A stretch of DNA of 64,000 bases from Capsulimonas corticalis (GTDB lineage: Bacteria > Armatimonadota > Armatimonadia > Armatimonadales > Capsulimonadaceae). The number at the start of each line of letters is the position of its first letter. The first letter of the stretch is position 1. Positions 22,801 through 26,051 of this stretch are shown in pieces. A program made the position numbers and the translations under genes. The stretch lies in contig NZ_AP025739.1 in assembly GCF_003574315.2 (NCBI RefSeq), positions 1,674,001 through 1,738,000 of the forward strand, in the 5' to 3' direction. A model generated the notes under the pieces. That model saw nothing but the letters and a program-made list of their open reading frames with translations, made no database searches and was not told the origin of the DNA.

Positions 22801-24985
22801 ACTTCCGCTCGGGCAGACGGAATCGTGGCAGTACGACGTAATCGGCAGACCTATACTCCAAGTTGATTTTAATGGACACACGACCAGTTATCAGTATGAT
22901 CCAATCACCGGTTCTCTAAAGGCTAAGCTGGATGGGGGAGGCAATATTATTACCTCCCTGACTTATAATACGGACGGCACAAAGCACCAGGCTATACATG
23001 GTAATGTTGTAACTACGTATGGTTACGATGCTATGCATCGCTGGAACTCCATTACTACTCAAATTGGCTCTCAGCCTGCTCACACCGTGTCCGTTACATA
23101 TGACCCAGCGGGTAATCCAACTATTCTGACGACACCGTCAACAGCGCCAATTGGAGTCAAATCCATATTTGATGCTAATAATAGACTGATAGAGCTAGAT
23201 CATCCAGGAGGCCTTGTAAGCAAGATCACTTACAATCGACTAGGCGAATTAGCGTCACTACAGAGACCAAACAACATAATTACATCTGTGAGTTACGATC
23301 AGATGCGTAATATCAAGAGTATCTCCAATAGTAACAATTCGTCCTTTATATATGCTTACCAACCTGATGGTCGATTAAGTGCTGTGACGGAATCCGACGG
23401 GACGGGAACTCGAACAAAAAATTATAAGTATGATTCGGGCAGTAGATTGGTATCAGAATCCGGACCGGGATTGAACAACACGTATAGCTATGATATGGTT
23501 GGTAACCGGGTTGGTGCGTCAACATCAGCGGGAAATGTATCTTATCAATATGATGCAAACGACCGACCCACAAATGATGGTTCGACCTTTGACGCCAATG
23601 GCAACCAAACGAAAGTTAATAACCAGATTGCAACTTACGATCTCGACGACAAGCTTGTTGGACTTTCTACTGATGGTGTGACGCCGAGCCGAACATATCT
23701 TTACGATGCAGATGGCAATCTTGTGCAGACTGTTTCACCCAGCGGAACAGTCACATATGTTGTCAACCCGTTCACATCGTCGTCCCATGTTGTCGAAGAG
23801 TATGACGGAAGCAATAATCTTCTTGGGCGGTATGATTATGGCGGCAATATGCTGTTGCTGGTTAATCGTAATACGGTTCCTGTCTACCCGCTCCAAGATG
23901 CGGGTGGTAGCACACGTTCGCTCATGGATGGTTCTGGAAATACAACTGACACTTATTCCTACGATGCATATGGAAACGTTATGCATTCCGGAACGGACCT
24001 GATTGACTTCTTGTTCCATTCGGAGCGGTTTGATAGTACCAGTGCTACTTATCATATGCGAGCTCGGAATTATAATCCAGCGACCGGGCGCTTCCTAACC
24101 CAGGATCCCTATCAGGGCAACATCCAGGCTACAATGTCGTTGCATCGGTATATATATGCTAATGATGATCCGACAGACCTCGCTGATCCTTCGGGATTGA
24201 GTTCGGCTCCGCCATGGCTGGTTTTCCAGTGGCATTTGGGTACATCCGTTCATCAAGTGGTGGAAACTGACTTTATGCGATCGGGGCCAGGTCGAATAAC
24301 AGAACGCTTCATTGATACATTTTTTAATGGTGCTGACTTTACAGTTGACTTTGGAGACAAAGAAACATTGGCTAGCAAGCTACGTCCCGATATGGTTGAT
24401 GTTCCTGATAAGCTTGTTTATGATGTAAAGAGAGCTACAATAAATGGGTACGCGCAAGGGCTCGCTGTAGTTGGGCTATATGCCTATGCTCTGAATCTTC
24501 CACCCAACCAAAATGGGACATGGGTTCCAGGGCACATACCTATGTTAAATAATCTGGGCAAGACTACTGGATATATTTTTCCTTTTGAAGGCGGAGCGCC
24601 AATTGCAGAAGCACTACCATCAATTGGAGGAAAAGACTTTTCCAATTATATCGCTGTGGTATATCCCCCATTAGTTGGTGTCATTGGTTATAGACCAATA
24701 AGCTTGAAATGGAAGAATGCAGCAGTGCGGGAACAGCAATACCTTACGGAATCTGTAAGAATAAAACAGCGATTAGCAAACGGTGAATACGACTTGGATA
24801 TTCTGAATGAACAACGTGGTCTTGGTGGTGTTACAGCTACTACCTTTTCCGATGCTTACGATTTTAGTATTAGCGATAAATTAACTTATGGCATCGCCGC
24901 GACTGCGACGTATGTAACGGCTGGCGCAGCTCTTTATTTGGGCATCGCAACGATTAATTCGATGATGTCTGGTGGTGCCATATAG
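1883..24985 (+). CDS. Giant secreted FN3/Ig/RHS (YD-repeat) polymorphic toxin
   Basis: A 7,700-residue exported protein. The start ATG has GGAG at 1874-1877; a signal peptide runs to about residue 40 (AXA-Q cleavage). Domains in order, approximate: seven FN3 modules (43-690); a DNRLRE-type domain (690-860); more FN3 (860-1345); a choice-of-anchor-A-like domain (1346-1590); Ig-like modules (1590-2080); two and a half copies of a 364-residue PKD/Big2-like unit (2080-2980); a beta-propeller-like region (3200-3470); then FN3, chitobiase-C, PPC, choice-of-anchor-D and Ig modules to about 6100. The RHS/YD shell runs from 6148 to 7440 and ends in the hallmark MRARNYNPATGRFLTQDP and a DPSGL-type junction. 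The last 260 residues are a variable toxin. H7457 and E7461 precede P7502-D7503, then D7514-V-K7516, the layout of a PD-(D/E)XK nuclease; a hydrophobic tail follows. RHS shells encapsulate and deliver C-terminal toxins. The 3' part from about 21,050 is clearly AT-richer than the stalk. The nuclease call is an inference from motif spacing. Confidence 0.9.
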   Translation: MHSWLAMPRRVSPLRQAARLALIFLIHFVCLYAGLREASAQIPAAPTNLVAMSQNHQATLSWTAVSGATTYTVRRGSAATGPFSLTLASGIGNPNYTNTSLTNGTTYYYVVTAVNASGTSSDSNVASATPGVAPAIPANFVGTAQTGQVTISWTAVSGAVGYNIYRVGGGVSSIYAPVYYNVTSNPFVDSSVVNGTSYSYYITSVGSNGAESDYSAGPALTPIGQPTGVTATPLAAGSPQVQISWTAGAGAAGSKIYRGTTSGGESATPIATISDQSVTYTDTGLTNGQAYYYKVSSTNSGGESTQSAEVTATPMAAPTAPTNLVAVAANQHINLSWTTVTGAASYTILRGTASGGPYSTTVASGVTATNYQNLGLTNGTTYYYVVTATNVGGTSGNSNQASATPGIAPATPTNLVATGQTSQITLSWTPVTGAVGYNIYRYTFANPQSYAPTYYSVTSNPYVDTGLTNGTLYLYQISAVGSNGSESGQSAQVNAQPASQPIGLAARAGNTQITLSWGASLGGVRSNIYRGTTSGGEGATPIAVITDHSLTYVDNGLTNGQVYYYQVSAANGSSGYGYAESTRSLELSATPLTTLPLAPTGLNAVAGNHQVALSWNAVPSATSYSVKRSTAYGKAYGLAGTVSSPSFTDPIVSNGVTYYYIVTATNASGEGANSNQATATPQVTAASNGLVAIADACTTQSIPSLNAGYNITLYSGFPEGNRHILYFKFDLSGAGGAITSASLKLAGGYNNTGNPSITSDNFSVYPVADNSWTELGITWANAPLLGAPLNTQSLTTGTNFYNWDVTSYIQAQQAAGVGQVNLALAMTTTPTASNAGIFTSREGNANWPTLVVTVGGPVAPTLAATGGFEQAVLSWSASPGAASYTVSRGLVSGGPYTVIASGLTSTSFTDTGLADNTAYYYVVNGVGTNGAGPNSNQAVINTQPLPPAVPTGLTAVSGGPTQINLSWTVAARAVSYNIYRGTTPGGESATPIATGVIDDSYPDGGLSSGVTYYYKVTAVNSAAESSPSNEASAATTAQAPSGLTATPTNQQIALNWLAAAGATGYLVERSPDGVSSWSQIAAPGLTTTYTDSGLALGTKYFYQVRASSVGGNSSYSNIANATTVPAAPIGLTASTSTQIDLIWASSAGADKYNVKRSLTSGGPYTVIATTTDTNFGDTSFTNGTAYYYVVTAINAAGESSASNQASITPQITAPPDAPTGLAGEPDPMSTLDMTVVAPMGALQIMRAQPQVKVAPRFITSSSQINLTWAPVHGAQSYKIERSNTAPPNASWSQIGISGTTTYQDSGLSPATTYWYRVRATSACGDSAYCSPISASTTPTEPVSLGSAGPSSWAILGIGGVSPSCHTDLDLRGNATISSNATNPTPANVGIAANGDIYASNNVYVSGAAFINSSGSVQKSAPFHLGVAPRSKTLDNQLKQARADAIAAAHNASALASTLSAYGSITSTTTITGTTGVNVVSIGDISLNNNQVLTLSAPTGGSFVLNISGSLSLHGGKIVLAGGLRATDVLLNVQGLGHGCSDDVQMNTPQSTIYGIILALQRNVDIEGGVINGEIICGGETIKIAGNGAVTSSNASLYSVTLNPSTTVGGSYVTGTVTLDYPAPTNLTVALSTSDSTLASPNIGTVNIIAGETSAIFTVNSNLVATTKQVTISGAYNGVTKSALLTLTPVSVQSVTLNASSVAGGTSLQGTVTLNTVTPQDVTVSLTSSNTHATFPGGLTTGSLVIPAQSQTGVFTVNTTTVSANTPFTTTAALNGSAGASCTILASAPAVTLTSVTVSPGSVEGAAGSTGTLTISGPAPAGGFSVNVTGNNGVTITSPVVVQPGMTTATFSIGTPAVAVNTSATITAVAGGVTKTATLTITPPRVIAVSLASPTLEGTQSTTGTVTLSSAAPAAGLTVALSSGNTAVATVSTSVSVAGGAVVSGQFTVNALPVAAQSTSVITATLSASSSSASSLLTVTPPTITSLTFIPASVFGGGTSQGTVTLSTAAPSVGITVNLTSGNTSIVGVPTSVNIVSSTTKTFTATTVTPATDTSVPVTATFNGSRQGSLLVYAGPTISVAASASPNPVTGTTTTLTALGASGGGEASLIYTWATTGTPPASVSFSANGTNAAKSSIATFTKPGVYNFQVTVTDTGGRTATSAVAVTVNQTVTTIAVTPTPVTMNVNATQQFTASAKDQFGAVFTVQPTFTWSVPTGVGSIDSNGMYSAGVTSGTATVQAASGGVSGSASVTVQNFSLAASPATLSVNQGATNTSTITVTNLNGFSGAVTLSASGLPTGVTATFGTNPTTGTSVVTFSAAVTATVGAATVTITGTSSGVSHGATINLTVVANPILTSIVVTPTPVALALNVQQQFTAVAKDQNNVALTVQPTFTWSVQTGGVGSIVSSGIYSSGSTVGTATVRATSGAVFGSASVTVSNGAPSVVASASPNPVNGTTTTLTAVGSDDGGEANLTYTWATTGTPPASVTFAPNGTNAAKSSIATFTKPGVYNFQVTATDAGSQTGIAGVSVTVNQTVAIVTVTPTPVTMNVNATQQFTASAKDQFGAVFTVQPTFTWSVPTGVGSVGASGLYSAGGVSGTATVRASSAGVNGSASVTVQDFSLAASPATLSVNQGATNTSTITVTNLNGFSGAVTLSASGLPTGVTATFGTNPTTGTSVVTFSAAVTATVGAATVTITGTSSGVSHGATINLTVVANPILTSIVVTPTPVALALNVQQQFTAVAKDQNNVALTVQPTFTWSVQTGGVGSIVSSGIYSSGATVGTATVRATSGAVFGSASVTVSNGAPSVVASASPNPVNGTTTTLTAVGSDDGGESNLTYTWVTTGTPPASVSFSANGTNAAKSSIATFTKPGVYNFQVTATDTGGLTATNSVSVTVNQIVTSIAVTPNPVSMNVNATQQFTASAKDQFGAVFTVQPTFTWSIPTGVGSIDSNGMYSAGVTSGTATVQAASGGINGTASVTVVDVVACTVPTIASLSASVLTGTVTLSGPAIAGGQIIALSSSNPAVTVPATVLVPGAVGAAPGATSVSFPVVTTGQNTATITATSHGTSLAASLTFDGDPQVPAGGAAVTFRMTGSEAPVGSFGTDIVNASGTVVASGVVGANGWTYSSNGTAPYRFSVQAPANAVVATGYRIRTSAQGPNPAASASFSVGPVGSPGSRGSFGKIANVALPQVTGGLTLTPEGIAKGFRLTTFATNFPNSNSEGPFGIAVTRQGRVYVADWSMSKLFIFPTDVDNQSAASGSVLSSSINYFGLASDGASVYANFDGGDINELNPDGTLKRKIYGPGGLGLAVNPVTHHVVTSNNNGSILDINPFDLTAPVVTLAHVVNSYSDGISVSPDGRYVYAAVHNGAQGFDTSNTNLNTNSILNISVTDGPDGMAAGAGTLAGKLYSNNNDGTVTEIDLNSPNHDQIPIAQGGSRGDLTGVDTSNGTFLLSQTDRIMRLIPPPGGTFGVPGQAIYTRDDMLHRTAQQASTDHSVTPYYTAFSPAASGTIGGSVENATFNTEGINGSVLAGQMQRAGQITVGGGSQFDLQWGINSVSQSITPLLGGILENVQNFGTPSAYPASGADTLARWTLSLPQPYLDDIQLGLGARYQVQLVDQLRSLCGPSTVLSDSPQYGWPQAKNILTFETAPAGGVSIADGRALDLVLNGSDHPDNGSWDIVYNGQVVASSGQPNGWDVEADHTIYNGVTVTSPPSAAADINYEVRVNGSPLGSAYFNIVPSSATTAILRPLQLSSAVVTGGASLTGVVSLDGPAPYGNATITLTSSNPGVVSVPSFVTIPAGQTSVTFSIATSAPAVVTSTPILASYNGYRVATLGVLPTGGGGAAPAAPLNLTATPGQTSAYQPYVTLSWTSVTGAVGYNVKRSQIKGGPYTTIFANQTTTSYIDRNVNFGSTYYYVVTAVNLFGESASSNEASATPITGIVNTPTISPLGGTYTDSVTVTLADSTAGATIHYTLDGSTPNQNSLVYSASAPFTLTGSCTVKAYASKAGWTDSAIAVASFIVKPSTPPVLINAPCGFVSSGANLNTYSSISVVLGQGFHADYYSVTANAGETKTITMTSNAFDTYLILKDSAGNVLATNDDITPQGATWESQITYTFPVTGNYVVEATSFTPNATGAYVLAVTCPVTDLAPQMVVTVGNGVAVQYSTNPYSTPASLQFGPTPIGQPVSKTFTITNAGNAPLLISQMQFPGGFSVPQVMSSPVLPQQSTQFVVRFDAAGSASGSIILSTNDPTYSGASTTPDFRFTISGSTTGTLGAHPTVPQNGSNTFALQFSQQIPSGGWYIQNPSGNIIASSDTNYGAPNGWNVVLSGTNVTVSAPLAAPVAVGYVVYVSGATPNDGSVFDVTPAAIPVVPTNLVAIGRDSRIDLSWTAVSGAASYTIYRVQTPGTENVGTPTYTGVTTNSYADTNNGTGLTYGATYYYKVVAVNGTGSSAMSAEAHAAAANPQVPQGGTLTFGALDHTNIGANYGGWVVLDNSGNLIASSSYSSNDMKHGWNVSANFGSNPNTLTVTAPPSAPLGNDYRASYQDSDSGILTSYFDVVPAAVPIMFNLTAYGAASKIILNWSTAPGAATYNIYRGTASGAESGTPVITGVTGLTYTDPGATSGVYYYYALALNSSSQVISASNEAYGNVTAIAAPLGLTAVPGDTQATLNWNAVAGASSYFIYVTNQSGAPIGSYIASTSATTRTVTGLTNGLVYYFTVTASTSSGNTGYSGPVSVTPFGVPSAPTLTGVRGNAQVSLSWTPSTNATSYNVYRSLTAGTEDPLNPYVTGLTTNAYVDTNKGVGLTNGTTYFYTVKGINRFAAGAFSNEVALTPQVVPAVPVLLTAAAGNAQVNLTWAASTGATGYNVYRSTSSTAGFVKINASPLPLTPLAYTDSTGLSNGTTYYYYMTAVNSAGETASSNILFATPLAPPTAPVLTATPGNNSVLLLWTASTGAKSYSVQRSTSQSTGFGSIGSTVGLSATDGTAVNTTTYYYYVVAIGPGGSTSSNTVSATPQQSVTDAPVITATAIVPATNATVTVPNANGHFNNSLNVTIRSATPSAVITYTLNGGAAQTYSSPLNITAAGTTTLTATATAPGAAASATAMATYIKNVAPTVSLTAPTVTAFHTGDNITITAAAADTDGTIAKVQFLATSGGVSNPIGSATAAPYTMTWINVPAGTYVLTAVATDNDGAVTTSASLTITVTAGLTTQPIDCGQVVTGSLSLADGVSTALGAGHYADHYTFTPAQNETVVFSLSSTSFDAYVALLDQTGNVLVFNDDSNNLTSNSQIIWPVIAGTPYTVEATSFPRSQTGPYTLSMRCTTGAATPIMQLGVDPTTANPAGTSVPSGGSIAFGGTPIGVPLTRTVVINNTGLADLAITKATGTGDFAITSVMPSLVPAGGSATFTLRFNATNAGAASGTIVLGNNSATNPYTVNLSATVGVATPNLLSLTVAPSTVAGGATVMATIALDSNAPNGGQPVNLYSDTPSLLSLPPTVSVPAGQSAYSFPVTVTPTGTGATVTATANLGAVSKTAQLIVTPSLLASLTIAPGTVVGGNASVGTVTLFSKQSGSTVVNLASGSPSATVLSTVTVPAQQLSQTFPITTTAVTTGTQALITASLAGTSLQAPLTINPTGTPPSVSIATFNGTTQTTSFTAPANITLQATASAVGATITQVQFFETPAGSSTPVALGSDTTTPYSLVWSNVAAGTYNVTASATDSNGLITTSVPITVTVGPANTTPVLVTAIAFNPSSVVGGKITVGTVTVSGPAPSGGQLVGLTSTSPATLPLPASVIVPAGQTTVSFNATGAIEAANHTIQVTAYTGPLTGVYSSAQTHVTVILRGSAPNVQLMSPADGSTVGQGSVPLFAMAAATAAGATITKVEFYELPDGGASTKVGEVDTPNGGPYGYTYTVSGVTPGGYTFSAVGTDSNGVSTTSNAAHVTVSSQSAVAIPVITPNGGTFTGLQNVTISDSTPSSVIFYTTDGSVPTTNSARYTAAFPLAPVNGATTYVVHAVAYATGLLPSPMATAAFTINTATSAAAPVAIISSPGDGAEAMGQVPINGTATGGAFGYWVLDYQSIGGSGWTTFASSTTQITNNLLATLDTSLMLDGQYDIRLTVYDRDGKTALTDNYVVIKGHQKIGYFTLSYTDMTIPIAGIPISVIRTYDSRKKDGGDFGVGWTLSTTNVKVQKPEISAFNWEQVTYTGGGFGLTYVLQPIRAHNVTITLPGDQVFSFAETLSPNQSQYQAFADTLDTHVIYQQISGPKATLTPSDTSGPMSNDVFVVSASDTTVNGKTDPNLHNSSTNNQPVQLYQSDLTTPYDPQRFTLTLHNGTSYVVDTGGNLLSITDRNGNIVTFDSTGIHDASGRSITIARAGLYITGITDMMGKMFRYGQDGNGNLASATDRVGNTTTYDYDVQHNVTGIHNPQGVMPIQNNYYPDGRLNYTQNAVGQRIYYYYNSTMEPGGSQPSTGPISVVPPTGEVITDGFGNPTLSLYDNYGNITQTTQYLTDATHTNTPVTRIYAFNVTDPTNPDKVLQETDPLGNVTSYTYDSAGDQTSVSDALVNSDSSKTVVKTTSTYNAYGEELTQTDPIGRVRTTNSYDVNGNLTASIDALGNVTRYTHNLDGTVSSMTTPDGKTTSYNYDQNHNPIQVKDPLGHIRVQQFDTDGNLIGQSSSYTDATGNVVPTGSLYSYDGNHNLTQTTSRNGAIFQTIYNSVGAVDHTIDAIGRTTSYQYNAQGKPTQTIYPDGTKSSTYYDADGRILKIVGRTGLGTQRTYDTLGRCTSEQPLDANGNLFPNLILGGVIQTSTQYDLNGNVVAQTDENGNKTSYAYDTLGRKVAVMDGKGYTATIQYDLNNNIISENDPAGNTTSMSYDAEDNLISTVHPNGGSFSRFVDSLGRVSSVVDELGRATSMAYDANGNTVSVTDHLGAITRFTYDELGRKIAQTDANGHTTKFSYDSEGRLASKTLPLGQTESWQYDVIGRPILQVDFNGHTTSYQYDPITGSLKAKLDGGGNIITSLTYNTDGTKHQAIHGNVVTTYGYDAMHRWNSITTQIGSQPAHTVSVTYDPAGNPTILTTPSTAPIGVKSIFDANNRLIELDHPGGLVSKITYNRLGELASLQRPNNIITSVSYDQMRNIKSISNSNNSSFIYAYQPDGRLSAVTESDGTGTRTKNYKYDSGSRLVSESGPGLNNTYSYDMVGNRVGASTSAGNVSYQYDANDRPTNDGSTFDANGNQTKVNNQIATYDLDDKLVGLSTDGVTPSRTYLYDADGNLVQTVSPSGTVTYVVNPFTSSSHVVEEYDGSNNLLGRYDYGGNMLLLVNRNTVPVYPLQDAGGSTRSLMDGSGNTTDTYSYDAYGNVMHSGTDLIDFLFHSERFDSTSATYHMRARNYNPATGRFLTQDPYQGNIQATMSLHRYIYANDDPTDLADPSGLSSAPPWLVFQWHLGTSVHQVVETDFMRSGPGRITERFIDTFFNGADFTVDFGDKETLASKLRPDMVDVPDKLVYDVKRATINGYAQGLAVVGLYAYALNLPPNQNGTWVPGHIPMLNNLGKTTGYIFPFEGGAPIAEALPSIGGKDFSNYIAVVYPPLVGVIGYRPISLKWKNAAVREQQYLTESVRIKQRLANGEYDLDILNEQRGLGGVTATTFSDAYDFSISDKLTYGIAATATYVTAGAALYLGIATINSMMSGGAI
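8126..10826 (+). repeat. Tandem 1,092-bp intragenic repeat, about 2.5 copies
   Basis: Units begin at 8126, 9218 and 10310 (exact 1,092-bp spacing = 364 codons) and the third is partial. Each encodes a PKD-like unit followed by Big2-like Ig units. Copies 1 and 2 are identical at every base I compared over 8690-9033 versus 9782-10125 (344 bp), while flanking parts carry mostly synonymous changes. This indicates recent duplication or gene conversion of stalk modules. Reading frame is kept throughout. Confidence 0.92.
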
Positions 24986-25023
24986 TGCGTTTGTGTCTAA
25001 CATTAAAAAATTGAGGATAAGAT

Positions 25024-25803
25024 ATGAGTTATGAAGAACGCCGACGCCAGCAGTTGACTGCCGAATATCTTTGGAGGATTGCCGAAGGAGAACGTCAAGT
25101 TCTATTTGGGTTTCCTCTTGCCAGATTAGCGAACAGTGTCGATTCTTTGGCGTTTGTCGAAGTTATGGAGAAATACAGTAAGGATGAACAGATCGAACGT
25201 ATGCGAGCTCTTGATAGATGGGGCATGTCGTCTGCCTTCGCCGTTTTAGGAGAAACTCTGTCTCGGAGCGAAGACAGATTGGCGCGTGATACACGTGCAC
25301 AGGTAAATAGTATTAGTAAGAGTAATCGTTTGTATCTTCAAGAGCAAATTGTAAGGGATAATCAATTACTTAAGCGAGGATCAATGGCGACGAAGGTTGT
25401 AACAGCGCTAAAGTCCACACTTGGAAAGAACGTAAAAAAGGCGGGGGGAGATAGTCGCTTTTTTACAACACCGATTGTTGAATGGTATATCGATACTGGT
25501 ATATTCTTTGGTCCCCGTATTCCTTATCGGATTAATATTGAACAGACAATTAAACGATGGCCGGACGAAGTGATACCTAGCGGCGATAATCTATTAATTC
25601 TTGATATGTATATTACTGAGTGGGAAATCTCCAGGGAAGATGAGATTACGAAAATTGCTGAGGCGATTAATGGTGTGCTTCAGTACACCATGGAAGCTAT
25701 TCCGAAAATCACGGCGCAGATTAGTGACTATACACCACACCCCATTGGATTCAATGATCACATCCGCGCCTCCTTGGCCACCTATAACGATTTGACAAAA
25801 TGA
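25024..25803 (+). CDS. Unrecognised protein, probable cognate immunity to the RHS toxin
   Basis: A 259-residue protein with no signal peptide. It starts 38 bases after the toxin stop, with GAGGATAAG just upstream of the ATG, so it is almost certainly on the same transcript. The N-terminal half is helical and charged (MSYEERRRQQLTAEYLWRIAEGER, SKDEQIERMRALDRWG). The middle has a possible coiled coil around SEDRLARDTRAQVNSISKSNRLYLQEQIVRDNQLL, and the C-terminal half carries acidic strands and helices (LLILDMYITEWEISREDEITKIAEAINGVL). I recognise no family. Position directly behind an RHS toxin C-terminus, cytosolic character, acidic C-terminal half and AT-rich composition matching the toxin end rather than the stalk all fit a cognate immunity protein. 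It could instead be a second effector or a chaperone. Confidence 0.6.
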   Translation: MSYEERRRQQLTAEYLWRIAEGERQVLFGFPLARLANSVDSLAFVEVMEKYSKDEQIERMRALDRWGMSSAFAVLGETLSRSEDRLARDTRAQVNSISKSNRLYLQEQIVRDNQLLKRGSMATKVVTALKSTLGKNVKKAGGDSRFFTTPIVEWYIDTGIFFGPRIPYRINIEQTIKRWPDEVIPSGDNLLILDMYITEWEISREDEITKIAEAINGVLQYTMEAIPKITAQISDYTPHPIGFNDHIRASLATYNDLTK

Positions 25804-26051
25804 ATGTCGTGAATCACAAAGACTAGGTCGAGTATTGTAGGAGAGATCCATTCTGGAGAATGCTGGATTACTTAACTACTTGTAAACTATAGCCCGGAAT
25901 TCTATCTTTTAAGCTTCCAATATATCTATACTCGCTATTTTTACGCCATTTCAGTTGGGGCGATAATGACAAAAGTGTATAACGAACATGCTGTTCGCAA
26001 TAACTCGCGGACGATGAGCAATATCTGGACTTTCCCCTGCATTTATCCACA

